Assembly: GCA_965153455.1 (NCBI GenBank)
Contig: OZ234503.1
Span: 12,901,118 to 12,965,117 of the forward strand
Source: Sphagnum compactum
Taxonomy: Eukaryota > Bryophyta > Sphagnopsida > Sphagnales
Direction: 5' to 3'
Length of the DNA stretch: 64,000 nt
The notes below the pieces were generated by a model. That model worked only from the letters and a program-made list of their open reading frames with translations. It was not told the DNA's origin and made no database searches. This document shows positions 11,891-25,325 of this stretch, in pieces (position 1 is the stretch's first letter; each line of letters begins with the position of its first letter). The translations under genes and the position numbers were made by a program.

Positions 11891-12117
11891 GTTCTAGTTT
11901 AGTTTAGTGAAGACCATGGATTGGTGTGGTAACTATTTGAAGGGCTCTATTGGAGGGAGAAGAAGAAAGGGGGTTGGTTCAATGGGTGAAGTTGTGGGGG
12001 GGTAAGTAGGGAATTTTTAATGATTTTATCCCTTGTGCTTACTACGACTTTTTTACCCCCCTATAGAGATTCCATCTCGTAGGGGAGGGATGTCTGTACA
12101 GACCAGATTCTAGGTGG

Positions 12118-12129
12118 CCTATTTATAGG
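12118..12129 (+). promoter_or_regulatory. Possible TATA box of the RING E3 gene
   Basis: CCTATTTATAGG lies about 550 bp before the chosen ATG, at the edge where AT-rich spacer turns into GC-richer sequence. The intervening stretch reads as a long leader with no conserved ORF, possibly containing an intron. This is a motif call only. Confidence 0.3.
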
Positions 12130-12683
12130 CAGGCTGAAAAATGCGTAGGCCGCCTAGAGGCGGTTGCAGCGCGGTGTGGCGTTGCGTGCGAGGAAGAAGG
12201 CGCTCTCTCGCACCTTGGGTCCGCAAAATTGCGGACTCGCGAAAGAGATTTGGCAATTGGAGATCAGCATCAGCTTTCACATTTAGTTTGGTGAAATTCG
12301 CTAGCTTGTAGCGCTCAATTGCGTCAACAAATCGGTGAGATAGAGAAGTTTGTTTTTTTTATTGCGAATTCTACTAGTGCAGGAAGAAGCTGGAACCGTG
12401 AAGAGAGCTCTGGCGAAGAACAAGAAGCTCTCTCTCTCTCTGTCTCTGCCCATGGGTGGGTATGTGGTGGTGAAATTGGTTTCAGGGTAGGGTGTGGATG
12501 TAGGGGAGGATAGAATGAGGCCCGTGATTGCCGGGCCAATTTCACTTGATCAGCCGCGTTTCGGTTTGCGAGGAGCAAGAGGAGCAAGAAGACTTCTAGG
12601 AGCTCAGGACCTTGGCAGCACGGGACGACCACAGGGCGGACAAGGAAAACAAGGCAATATCAGGAGGAATGATACTGCTGTCC

Positions 12684-14724
12684 ATGGGGCAGGGGAAGTC
12701 ATACAAGGAGTCGCTCAAGTCATTGGAGGCTGACATTCAGCATGCTAATACCTTGTTTGTTCTTTTTCCTCACTCGCTCAATCATTTTTGACCCCGCCCC
12801 CCACATGAATCTCTCTCTCTCTCTCTCTCTCAGAGTATCTGAATTGTTTGCTCCCTAAATAAAGCAAAAGGATGTCAAGTGGAATCACATTTTCTGGAAG
12901 GCATTTGAGAGGCACCCTGTCAGTTTTCTTCTTCGTTTTCTTTGCACTCAGGAATCTCAGTAGCTTCATTTAGAAGACGAATCCATCGTTTCTAGTTTCT
13001 GGGAAGCAATTCGTATCAAGCATTTTGCACCTGGTATCATACGCTGAGGCTTTTTCTATGAGTTTTGAAGTGTTAAGAGGGATGTGAGATTGTCAAAGAC
13101 ATTAAAGTTTGTGATTTGATGGCTTCAGAGCATCTGAGTTTCCAAGGGAGTATGATGGGGCATGCTTACAAATGAGAGTGGCATACAGTCCCGCAGCCCA
13201 TTTCCTTCTGTTTTTGGTGCGCTGGACAGATTGCAGCCTGGCTGGAGCTTTGGGATTTCTGCGCATCCTTATCTACAAGGTAGACTCTCTTGTATGCCAT
13301 TGACATCCCTCTAATTTCCTCCATCCTCAAGAGACCTTCATTAGGGTGTAAGTAATTGGGTAGGTGTCTTGCAGCCGACCAGATTCACTGGCTTGTTTGT
13401 GTCAAGTACATGATGAGTTTTGTCGAGTTTTACATGCAATGTGCTCCTGCAACAAGTTTATTGAATCATCGAAGTTGGTTAGTTTCTCATGTTAGTGTGC
13501 AGGTGGACACACTAACAAATGTCGATGTTTGTTGCCATGTGGAGAGACTTTAGCAAAAGTGGAAGAGTCTCACGGTTCATGTGCTTGGTGGTGGAGGTCA
13601 ATTGCAGCTGTAAGATATAGATTAACCAATCATAGGATTGCCTTTGAGGGCCAGGAACAATGACATTTTTTTCACCACAATTCAATCACCAAAAAAGAGC
13701 CTAATTCCTTTTGTCCAGGTTTACATGGATGGGACCACAACCATGTCAACACACGAGAGAAAAGCCAGTCTCCGGGAGTTTTATGGTAATCTCCTTGCTG
13801 TTCTGACAATCAGTGCTCATCAGAGCTTTCCTTTGTCTTCTCTGAAAGCTTCTTACCAGTGGAGACAAAAGTGCTGATCTTGATTGATCCTGATAACATC
13901 ACAACTTCAATGGGCAGGGTCTGGAAGGAAGGATTTACTGGTCAAAAGGCCTCATTACATTTGAGAGCTCTATATTGAAGCTTGTTTTTGCATGATCTTT
14001 CAAACATTTGATCTATCATTAGTGCAAACTGTTTTCTGACACAGGCCCAGAAGAGTCTGATTGAGAGTTATGTTTAGGGCTTGCAGCGTGCATATACCCA
14101 TCATTACTGCAGTTGCAAGGGGGGATTTCAGAGCTGGAAGATGCAAAACAAAAGGCGGTGTGTGAGGAGCATTATAAGAAAAAGGTTGATCAAGAGCAAG
14201 GTCACATGACGGAACTTGACCTGGAGCGGGAGCAGGAGTGTGGAATTTGCATGGAGCCCAATTCAAAAATTGCCCTCCCCGGTTGTAACCATGTCATGTG
14301 TCTCAAGTGTTATCGTGAATGGTGTGTTCCTCCTCATCCTGGTAGAGTGCAAAGTAATAACCAAGTCTTTCTTTAACCTGTTGCATGCTTACGATGACTC
14401 CCAGCTGTAGTGGTATATGGGTTACTTAGCAATACTGGTGAACTCAGGTCCCATTGAAAAAACATATCCATATGTAGCTGATGATATACTCTTTAAGTTG
14501 GTTGCATTTGCAGGCATGCAAGGTCACAATCATGTCCATTTTGCCGTGACAGTTTGAAGCGGGTGAACTCACAGGATTTGTGGATATTCACAGACTCCAG
14601 TGATGTCCAAGACATGGTATCACTTGCCCGGGACAACTTGCAGAGACTGTTCATGTACATTGATAAGTTGCCACTCTTGGTATATGAGAACATTTTCACA
14701 ATTTATGATGCTCATATCAAGTAA
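12684..14724 (+). CDS. C3HC4 RING E3 ubiquitin ligase, AIRP2 family
   Basis: Five exons are read at 12684-12754, 13129-13279, 13719-13785, 14087-14321 and 14514-14724. Phases agree and give about 244 residues, against 242 in Arabidopsis AIRP2. The N-terminal block (SLKSLEADIQHANTLASEFP, YDGACLQMRVAYSPAAHFLL, LAGALGFLRILIYK) and DGTTTMSTHERKASLREFY are characteristic of the family. The RING is at residues 148-185, with Cys148, Cys151, Cys163, His165, Cys168, Cys171, Cys182 and Cys185 all present. The C-terminus has DLWIFTDSSDVQDM and RLFMYIDKLPLL. Arabidopsis AIRP2 is a cytosolic ligase that promotes ABA and drought responses; transfer of that role to this protein is inferred. An in-frame ATG at 12669 would add MILLS; 12684 better matches family N-termini. 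Donor ACCTT|GTTTGT of intron 1 is weak but required by phase. Confidence 0.9.
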
Positions 14725-17700
14725 TATCTAGTGCATCCTCCTTCCTTCCTTCCTCCTGCCAATTGCATACAGGATGGATACATCCATCTGCCCATTCCAG
14801 ATCAATGCAGCCAGAAATTGAAACTCTAACCAGGTTTCTTTTATGGTTTTGGTTCTGGATTGTGCATTTTTTTACTGTCTTTTAACAATTTTGATGGTTG
14901 AATAATTGAGTTGGAAAGCAATTTTCGGCAAACATTGGGGGTTTTTTTTGCCCAACTCTGGACAAGGCTTCAGTTCTTGCTTGGAAAATGGGTGGGCTTG
15001 CTATTTTAAACAAATGGGTGTAGAAAATGCTGTTCAAAGGAAAACTGCAGATTGATTCAAGAAACATTACCCAGCATAAAGATCAAGGTAGCCCCTGTAC
15101 TGAGGTGCCTTGTCATGTTATCATGCACCTCTGTTTTGATGTTCTTCATTTAATAGCAATGTGGGCTCCCTTGTGCACCACTTGGTGGAAGGTTTCTATC
15201 AGTGAAAAAATCTGGCAATTGTTTCTTAGGATTGTTGGAGGGCACATTACATGATTGAATGCTTCTCATGACATTTAATTTGTAAGATTTACTGCCCTAG
15301 GGTCTTCTGTTTGATGATCTACAGTCCTAAGGCATTTTGATGTCTGGCATTCCTAGAAATGATGGCATTGGCTTCCCTGCTGGATATTTTGTTCATGCAA
15401 GGTGCCATAAAAAATGTTGACCTCAATTAAGATGCATGGTAAGGCCCTCACAGTGGTACATTTCCAAAAATTCGGGCCCAAGCTCAACTCTCACCTCACA
15501 ACAGGCCCTTATTTGGGTAATGCCCCACTTCTAGGGCCTTAACCTAACAATATTTCCATCAAGTCCTCATCTGAAGCTTCTGCTGCAACGTTGTGAATTT
15601 TACAATTGAGCACACAGGAATTGTAGGAATATGCTGAGGGGACTCTGACTGAAATTTTCATTTAGTGCATTCAGTTTGAATCTTGCACTGATGTTTTTCA
15701 GCTGCCAGCAAGGGAGCACCGAAGCCAATATGCTTGCTCACATGCATGACTTCTAGGTTGACAACTTCAAAGCAAGCCTTCTTTTTCAAGATGCAAGAAG
15801 AAACAGTTGAAGCTCCTGAAGAGAATGAGTAATACTCTGATTCATCTCACTTATGAACCACAACTGGTATTGGCCTCTTACTAGCAACAACTGATACTTT
15901 GATGTTGTGAAATTACTGTCCCTAAAAGTCAATCCTATTAATGCTCATCAGAATTGTGTTCCTCCAAAAAGTTCTCTTGGTACTCCTGCTGCAGATTCTA
16001 GAGCTCACAGATTAAGGATTAGGATCCCCCAGGTTTGGAAATTCACAAACTGGCTTTTATTGATAATTGGACTGTGCTGAAGGATAGTGGCTGCCTGATA
16101 TGTGTGCTCTTTTGAAAATTTTCTTGCAATGGGAACCTACCATGTGGTGATGCCAAATCCTCTTGGTACGTTTTGTGTGGAGATCTTGCCTGAGGATGCA
16201 TTGAGGCAATTGATGGAATGAGTGCAACCAAGTTCATCAGGCATGTCTGATGTCTTCAGCATCCACCAAATTTGTCTGTGCAACTCTACCTTGTGTATGA
16301 AGACTGTGTATGCAGTCTATAGTTTTTTCTAACAAATTTGTCTCCACAATGCAACCCTGCAAGTTATGCATATCTGCAGTATTTGTTTGTCTGCCAATTT
16401 TATTTGCACAATGCAACCCACTAAAGCTGGCATGCAAATCTTTCGATTGTATAGGAACGGGTGTAATATGAAGAATGCAACTTTGAAATCAGAGTAACAA
16501 TTATGAACCAGGTGAATCAGAAGATCAGATAATACTTGCCAAAGTGTTATAAACTCTTTGTGCCCAGCTACATTTCAACAACATGAGGTACGCAACCACA
16601 GCTGGGTTATTGCAACAAATCAAACAATTTTCTAAGAGTCTGTACTAGGCAGAGCTGACCAACTATAAACACTTATGCTTCACTAATTGAGTAGTGAGAA
16701 TCTAGCCTTGTACTATTGGCTATCAGCCAATATCTTGAGACATTTACTGTGGTGCTTTCTCCAGCGCAGTATTCTGATCTGCTCCCGACACGTATATGAA
16801 AATTGCATCCATTTCCTTTCAAAATCCTTTAGAGATTTGTGAATCGAGTGTTCAAAACTTGATGTATGAGCCTGAGTGCTATTTACCCTCCTTCGTGACA
16901 TTCAGATTTGCCCTTTGTTCCTTATTGTTTTCTGATCCATCCGCACCAGCTTGCTCTTCAAATGCCTCCAAGAAAGAGGCAACAGTGACATTGTCTGCAG
17001 CAAAAATTTAAGCATTAGAGAATCAGGGAATGAGCACATTCGCAATGGTAAAAAAACTCAAGATATGTTCTGACCAATACAGGAGCTTGATGTTCATATC
17101 CTAATTGCCTGGATCTGCAGAGCCATCAAGTCACAATCTATTTGTTGTGAACTGCATCCCAAAACCATTAACAGCTGCTAGTTGCCAGTGGCACATTATC
17201 CTAGCTGCTTGTGCTAGGTCCTGCAACATGATTTATTCCCACTGCTTGAACAAATAATAGAGTCTCTCAACCCTCACATTTCCTGGGATTGATGCCAAAC
17301 TGTGAAAGGTCCATCTGACCACTCCGAAGCACCTGTAATCAGCACGACAACAGCTACTCAATGTCTTAACTGCCCTAACTATTGGCGGCCCAATTTGAGC
17401 AACATAGGGAAACATACAGTTACATGCACTCCAGAAGATAGAATAGTGGTGACTCACAAATCAACCACAGGTATTTCTTGCAACAGTTGAGAAGTCAGTT
17501 TTCTGCATCAAGGCAAAAGATAATTAGTCAATTCTTTTACTGATCTCCTGCTAACTTTGGAGACCTAAAAAGCAGGATCATGTGGCTTTCAAATGAGTAT
17601 GATCAAAAGCAAGTAGGAATGCAGAACAGTCTCTCTTTGAACAGAAATATGTGAACAAAGCTGCCAATAGAAATTCGTGCCACATGGCATAACTGTGCTG

Positions 17701-19760
17701 TGGTCTGATATTCTTCAAGCAACATGGAGTGACAAAGAAAGATCTCAGTGATGAGAGGAACAATACCTGGAGTCCACCCAAGCCCACTTAGTATGCACTG
17801 AAGCCCAGCCACTTGAACAATGCTTGAATTGGTACCATGTGGAACATCACCTGACAAAGCTGTAGTGGCTGGCTCCATCATTTAAGTGTCTGAGCCAGCA
17901 ATGGACCTCTTCTGAACATCAGCCTGGATGCAAAGAAATATGTACTGTTTCCAGAAATGTTGGATGCTGAATGTAAATTTTATCAAGTGGGCATTGTTGT
18001 GATGACCCCATAAGTAAGTTTGCTTGAGATGACACCAGGATTCCAAGTGAAGTGAAATGCACAATTCCTCCAATAAAACAATGAAGATGAATCCTGTACC
18101 TTCCTATGTTGCTCAACAGAACGTGCTTCATGATGATCATGGTCACATTGTGCTGTTGGGTGGGTGATGAAGAATATGTTTTGTGAATTCTAGAGGAACT
18201 TGCCCAGTCCCCCAAGCCTCAACACCAATTGTAATCAATGTTACAAGTCAAATAGAGAAAATCAGATGGCATTAACCCCCAAACCTCAGGATGGACCAAT
18301 TTGGTCTGCTTTAGGTGTATTTTTTGTCTTTCTCTGATGTTTAGGGGTTAAACTTCCTTCATGTCATGCCTAAAAGGAGTAGCACAGAGAGCAAAAAAAC
18401 CCCCTAGTCCTGGGTGATCAGACACCAACTCAGAATGCATAAAACAACTGCAGCATCTATGTCCCACCCTTCTGTGTCTTGTATGTCACTGAAGAAGCAG
18501 TGCTAACCTCAAATACTGCTGTGGCACATGTACTCCTTGTCATGGAGACACCTCAGCATTTGTACAGTTACCTTTGACATCACAAATACAGAAACGCAGA
18601 GACATTTGGCTTGTCTTCTCTGTGTGAGAGACCTTGTTGACATGATGAAAAATTGCCTTGAATACCTTAAACTTTCTCTTTTGGGATGCTAATTGTCAAG
18701 TTCAATAGCAACAGGTATAGCATCGCAGCAGTCTTCAACCTTGCCTTTCCCCCCCCCCAAGTATGTGAGGTGGATGGCAGTAGATGTACATGAAAAGTTC
18801 ATATAATCACAATCTTAAAAGCCCTAAACCCAATCACAGACCAGTTGAACATGCAGAACCACAGAAATGCCTTTCTTAACCCCTGCATTTGAAATGCCAA
18901 AAAAATAGGAAGCCCTAATAGAAGCTCAAACAGAGATGCAAGATAGAAAGCTCTAATAGAAGCTCCAACAGAAGTGCAGATCTCAGCTTGCTCCACAACA
19001 GGCAGTCCTCCTTGAACCTCCAGAAAAAGTTGTTCAAGTTGAGAACATGGACTTCACATGTGTGACATCTAATTGCAGTGGTTTGTCCTGTGTGGAGATT
19101 GAAAACATACTTCACTGGGCAGTTGGTCTGTGTGTAAAACCGTAAACCCAATTGCTTTTCATATTGATAGGTAACATGCAATGCTCCTTGTGGTCCCCAA
19201 AGTTTATACCATGGGCTTTGACCTCTATATGCTGGTGCAACCAAAAGAACATGCTCACCTCCACCTCCCTGTCACTCCCCAGCTCCAAATCCTTAGATAC
19301 ATCCTCAACCATTGTGCCTTCTAGCACTGTCCCCTCATTTGTGCTGTATCTTGGATTCAGAGAGCTGGAGAAGAGTGAGAGACTAATGGCTCTCACAGCC
19401 TTCAAACCACGGGGATAGAAGATCATCTTTATACAAGAATCCACTTCCACTTCACTGCCCTCTCGCACGAAGATGTCAAGTTTGTTCTGACACTTTACAA
19501 TTCCATCTACCCAATTCGATCTACTTTGGGAAGTTGGTGTGGGTGGCAAATCTTGCACTTGGTTCACAATTTCTTAAAGAAATTCAAAATCATTTTGATT
19601 CAAGAGGGGAGGAGGATGCAAAAGTGACAGTTGAAAAGTTGCAACTCCCAGCAATTTCCTTGGTTGAATTTACTCAAAAAGTTGAGTCCTTGAAATGGTG
19701 GAATTCAAAGCAATTGGTTAGGGGAGAACTTGAATTTACCTACTAACAACAATGTCTCAA
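14725..19760. other. 5-kb region without a recognised gene
   Basis: The first few hundred bases are probably the 3' UTR of the RING gene, with a CTTC tract near 14740. After that, ORFs are short on both strands and match no family I know. The longest is a 151-codon minus-strand frame at 19112-19567, which is Ser- and Val-rich and has no motif. A short plus-strand reading at about 15788-15832 ends in an acidic tail (EAPEENE) before a stop, which could be the last exon of an unrecognised gene. Base composition is close to that of the introns nearby, so diverged or transcribed non-coding sequence is possible. Confidence 0.4.
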
Positions 19761-22700
19761 AAGAAGATTTCACAAAGTGCTTGCACAAGGCCACCTTTTG
19801 GGGATAGGTATCACACACCAATGATCTTCTATTGTAAAATTTGAAATGTTAAATGCCATTTTATCATTTGCATATTGACATTGGTGTGTGTTTGGTATGT
19901 AAGAATTAAAGGCTGAAGCAAAAGAAGATTATTGTTTTCTACTTGAAATGGCCATGGACTTAACATTTAACCCTTGATGCCTAGAATGAGCATTCATCCC
20001 CTAGTTGATTAGGTCAAACATTAGAGGGTTGAGGTGTGATAGACATGTTTTATTCAAGGAATTCAATGGTTTCACAAACTAATTAGTTTGCCAGAAAATC
20101 TTGAGTGGGAAAAGCAATCTAGAATTTACAAAGTTCTAACATGAGTTGTGTATAAATAATTATTTCACTTGGATGAATTGATAATGCTCAATGTGTACAT
20201 CTAGAATTTATTGATTCATGTGGGTTTGAGATTGTTGGTTGTTTCAATCAATTTTTGATGTTTGTTTGTGACTATTACCTCATTTCAAAATGCATGCAAA
20301 TTATAGTTGTTTCTACCTATCCTTTTTAATGTTTTTGCTAAATATCTTAATTTCATATTGTTATATATTGGTGTAATCATGGGCATGCCAACGTTGTACA
20401 CGAATACAATCCATCCAAAGTCATCATCAACCATGTACAATGAGCATCTAGCAATTGACTAAGGTCCTGTTTATTTGAAGCAATGTGAATGGTATCTTGA
20501 TTATCCTAAGAGTATAATGCTTTCCATTGAGCAAGTACTATTGAAAAGCTTTGAACCAAGCTTCTCCACGTTGTTGAAATTCATGTGCAATCAAGAAAAG
20601 TCAAGCCAAGTTTTAACCAATCCACTATTGCCTCCAAGTCATACCAAATCGAATAGAAGGGTCGTTGTGAACTACAATGTCTCATTTTTTGTGTCTTTAT
20701 GGATTTTATATAGTGTACTTTATTCAAACGTCATAAATGCATTATAAATTATCAATTTGACAAAAGGATATATGAAAAAGATTGTCAACTTGAGTAAGAA
20801 TAGTTATTAAAGGATGATATTCAATAAACATACACCAATCATATAGTAATGGATTTTTAAAGTGGGTTATATTATGAGTTTTACATTAACATTGAAATGT
20901 ATTTTACTTTATGATTTCATCTCAATGTTTTTTATAGGGATTCAATATATGATACATGATGAAAAAAAAAATGCGAATTGAAAAAAGTTACAACAAACAC
21001 TTTAACCAACAAATATCTATGAACTTTTGAATGACCAAATTTGAACCTTATTTTCAAAAAGTCCTTATCGTGGTCACTTTTTGTTGAATTGATATTTTGC
21101 TTCCCCTAACATGTATGTCAAAGAGTTGTCTAAATGGGTTGCCTCTCTTATAGACTTTATTAGTTGATTAATCACCACATAAGGCCCACTTAACATTGAT
21201 TTTTAATTGTTTTTTCATTCTAATGTTAAAATATGAACTTTTGAGATTGGGACTTTTGCCACTTTTGAGCCACCCTAACTTGCATCTACCCAAAAGGCAA
21301 TTATTGTAGAAGATGATAATCATGACAATTTTGAGGAGTCTAACATTATAGTTGGGCAATCTAATGTCAAGAAGCATCCATCAAAGGAGGTTAGTGTTGT
21401 AGGTACAACTCGATTATTATGTTGATTGGGCTTGCAAATGCCTTGGGAGAAAAAGTGAGACCGATTTTAACCACATCCATGATCCCACCTTTGAGGATTG
21501 AATGTCAAATGTCGAAATTGATAATTAATACCTCTTTCACAAGCATAATTAATAAAAAGGAAAAAATATGAGTATGGCCACAATCCTTATTGGATTGGAA
21601 GGCTTTCATCAAATAGGTGACCAATTATTTTTTTCATTATATATATTTTTCAATTGTTTGAATCTACGTTTAAGCCAATGGTTGAAAACCACCCTCAAGA
21701 TCAATATTCATGATCTTGCCCAATTTCATGTTGAGGTTAAAGATGAATATGACCTTGATGATGATGATGAATAAATTGGTGTCCTAACTCTAGGGTGCCA
21801 AGATTTATTTTGTATGTGATTATGGGATTTTGTTTTTCAATTTTGTCCATATTTCAAGTTCTTGATTGATCCATGTTAGTGCTATGTGAGACTAATGTTA
21901 TAACTTGCACTTCCATGCTAAGAAAATGATCATAGTCCTCATTCAATTCTTTCCAACTGTTTCTTTATGTGTGTTTTTGTCATGTGTTGTTGACCAATGG
22001 AATAAGTTCTTGGTTTCTCATTACAAGTTTTTCTTCCATTGTAAATTGCACACAATTTGATGCAATGATGATCGATGAGTTTAATGAATGATGAATGTAT
22101 AGGACCATATGTAATCCTATCTATGCTTAACTTCTCTATTATCATTCATATGACTTGAAATTTGTCTGATGGTAATATTACACATTAATTATTGGTTCAT
22201 ACCACATTATCAAAAAAACATATTTGGTTATTAATTTGTTTCAATAAATTTACCCTTCAAGGTTGCATGTGTTGTATTGTGATTTGGAAATTTGATTGCC
22301 CCTTTTTTGGCCATTTTTAAAAAAAATGTATACAATTTGCAAAAAGAAAACAATGTTACACAATTGCATGTAATTTCATGGTTTTTGCAATTTCATTCAT
22401 GTCATTGAGTTCATTAATATGGTGAACTAAATCTATATGTTCAATTTCATGCATGTAATGTGTTAATTAATTACCATCCACATGGTAATTTTTTTCAATG
22501 TTATTCAATGGGCAATGCGTTGGCAATATAATCCACATTGAATGTCAAATATGTAAATTTCATAGAAATTGACTATGACATTATGTGTTTCTGAACTAAC
22601 TTGGTGTTTTGTTGAGATATAATGTTGATATCTACTAGCCTAAGGTTAATTTCCACATTGATAAAACAAATAATTAGTCCCCCCCCCCCCCCACCTCCCC

Positions 22701-23453
22701 CAAGTCAATTTATTTAAAAATTTGAAAAATCAATATATATTTTGGAAGATCTCTAGAAATCTATAATGATATTGTGAATTTGTCATAATGAAATTATTCA
22801 GATCAGGTGGACGTTGTTTCAAAACGAATGAATGTCATCCATATGAACATCTCAACATGAATGACATCTATCTTACATGGATGAGCGCAATTTAGGAACA
22901 AATGCTTGGTGTGTGAATGAATTTCATTTTATCCACATTCATCCATGTCTATACATTTTGAAATACATATACATGATTTGTACACGCGTTCTTTTGAATG
23001 GATCATATACTTTCTTTTGAATGGATGTTAATCAACATTTGTAATTTTTTCATTCATTCCTTACAACATTGAGTGGCTTGCATGGTAAACCCCCGTGGCA
23101 CACTTTCCCATGCACTCACTCTATGGAAGTGCAATTTTATGTGTATAGATGACCCCTATAATGTTTAGTTGAAATGTGTGTGTTAATGCTTTCGGAAGTT
23201 GTTTCCTGATGTGCTAGTTTCCTATTGGTGTATCATGAGTCATTTGGGTCATTTGGGTGTATCATGAGTCATTTGGGTTTTACTCATGAGTCATTTGGGT
23301 CATTTGGGTTAGGTTTTATTTTAATGTGTAGTTGAAAGAAACGTGATGGGTCTTAAGAGTTATGTAGGTTTGGTGCTTGACAGATGCATGAGCATGAATT
23401 CCTACCAAGCGTGCTTCCTATGGCGTCATAAGTTTCTCCCCACTTTAATAAAA
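19761..23453. other. AT-rich spacer with decayed sequence
   Basis: No gene is supported. ORFs are short, Ile/Asn/Lys/Phe-rich and lack motifs. A run of C occurs at about 22679-22692. At about 23215-23320 a short tandem repeat is built from CATGAGTCATTTGGGT. The composition contrasts with the gene-bearing parts on either side, which suggests old repeat DNA, but no transposase domain could be read. Confidence 0.45.
23215..23320. repeat. Short tandem repeat around CATGAGTCATTTGGGT
   Basis: Three copies of a unit containing CATGAGTCATTTGGGT, two of them followed by another CATTTGGGT, occur in about 100 bp. TGAGTCA is also the AP-1/GCN4-like bZIP core, repeated three times; that may be fortuitous. 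Confidence 0.65.
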
Positions 23454-24287
23454 CTAGTTTGAACCCCGTGCCTAATGCACAGGTGTGTTATTTCAACAAT
23501 GTTTGGTTCATGTTTTAGTTTTTTTTAACAACTTTTATCTTTTTTATTTTTTACTTTTCTGCGTTTTCTGTTTTTATTATTATTTTGTATAATAAAAAAA
23601 AAGTGTTTCTTTTTCACTTTTGTATTTTTGTTTATTTGGATGCAAGTTTGAAGTTTGGAGAAAGAAGACACACCTCATTCTTTTTCAAGTAGGGTTTTTC
23701 TTCATTATTATAAGTTTTTTTTTTTTTTTCTACTCTTTATTTGGTTTCTTCCTTTTTGTAATTTTTTTTCTTTTAAAATGATTTTACTATATTTCCCTTT
23801 GCTTGTTTCATTTGTTTCCATTCTTCTTGTATAGTTTTTGTGTTTTCTACTTTTTTTTGTTTATGTTTGTTTCATGTTTTTATATTTTCTATTCTTATTT
23901 TGTCTATCTTCATTTTTTTTATTTTTATGCGTTTATTTATTTATTTAGTTTCTATTTTCTTTTCCAAAAACATTCTAGTTTTTCTAATATGTATTATAAT
24001 AAAAAAAATTTAAAAATTATTTTTGTTTGATTAGATGCAGGTTTGAAGTTTGGAAAAAGAAGACAAACCTCATTTTTTTTCAAGTATGGTTTTTTTTCTC
24101 TTTCTTTTGCTCTCTGTTTTGTTTCTTATTTTTTGTCATCTATTTTTTTTAAAAATTTAAAGATTATTTTACTGTATTTCCCTTTTTTGTTTCATGTTTA
24201 AGTTTTTATAAAAAGTCTCTAATTGTTAAAGTGTTTTTCTGTTTTTATTTTTTTCTAGTTTTTTCCCCTTTTTACATATATATTTGT

Positions 24288-24330
24288 TCTGTTTGGATGG
24301 ATGACGGGATGGATGACGGATGAATGGATG
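24288..24330 (+). repeat. GGATGGATGACG minisatellite, first copy
   Basis: A short array of GGATGGATGACGG-type units ends repeat unit 1. The corresponding array in unit 2 (about 25276-25325) is longer, so copy number changed after the duplication. Confidence 0.7.
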
Positions 24331-25275
24331 GATAGAAAGCTTCATTTCATCTCGACGTCCTTTAATATATGTAATATTCTTGCAAATCCATACCATGCAA
24401 ATGTGACGTAAGTATGTTATGGGGGTACTTCAAACATTTGAACCCCGTGCCTAATGCAAAGGTGTGTTATTTCAACAATGTTTGGTTCCTGTTTTAGTTT
24501 TTTTCTTAAAACTTTTATCTTTTTTATTTTTTATTTTTATGTGTTTTCTGTTTTTATTATGATTTTGTATAAAAAAAATAAAGTGTTTCTTTTTCATTTT
24601 TGTATATTTGTTTATTTGGATGCAAGTTTGGAAAGAAGACACACCTCATTCTTTTTCAGGTAGGGTTTTTATTCATCATTATAAGTTTTATTTTTCTTAT
24701 TTTCTACTCTTTACTTGGTTTCTTCTTTTTTGTAATTTTTTTCTTTTAACATGATTTTACTGTATTGCCCTTTCCTTGTTTCATTTGTTTTCCATTCCTT
24801 TTTCATAGTTTTTGTGTTTTTACTTTCTTTTGTTTATGTTTGTTTCATGTTTTAGTTTTTTCTATTCTTATTTTGTCTATCTTCATTTTTTTCTATTTTA
24901 ATGCGTTTATTTATTTATTTAGTTTCTATTTTCTTTTCCGAAAAATTCTAGTTTTTCTAATATGTATTATAATAAAAATAATAAAAAGAACTTTTTTATT
25001 TTTGTTTGATTAGATGCAGGTTTGAAGTTTGGAAAAAGAAGAGAAACCTCATTTTTTTTACAAGTATGGTTTTTTTTTCTCTTTCTTTTGCTCTCTGTTT
25101 TGTTCCTTATTTTTTGTCATCTATTTTTTAATTTCCTTTTAAGATTATTTTACTGTATTTCCCTTTTTTGTTTCATATTTAAGTGTTTACAAAAAGTTTC
25201 TAATTGTTGAAGTGTTTTTCTGTTTTTATTTTTTTTCTAGTTTTTTTACCTTTTTAAAATATATATTTGTTCTGT

Positions 25276-25325
25276 TTGGATGGATGACGGGACGGATGAC
25301 GGGATGGATGACGGACGGATGGATG
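25276..25325 (+). repeat. GGATGGATGACG minisatellite, second copy
   Basis: This is the expanded equivalent of the array at 24288-24330. It contains three GATGACGG units and a following GGATGG pair, then a duplicated CTTCTGGATGGAAAGC-like segment absent from unit 1. Confidence 0.7.

Larger units (their letters stand above)
9735..12668. other. Intergenic region, PBF1 to the RING E3 gene
   Basis: No gene is recognised. The left part holds the PBF1 3' UTR. From about 10.1 to 11.6 kb the DNA is AT-rich with only unremarkable short ORFs. A CT microsatellite lies at about 11673-11694 and a GAGGG/GTGGG tandem at about 11828-11890. From about 12.1 kb the sequence becomes GC-richer and probably contains the promoter and leader of the RING E3 gene. 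Confidence 0.45.

Noticed and set aside
22679-22702. Poly-C run as a boundary signal
   Set aside because: It is a simple homopolymer with no repeat edges on either side.
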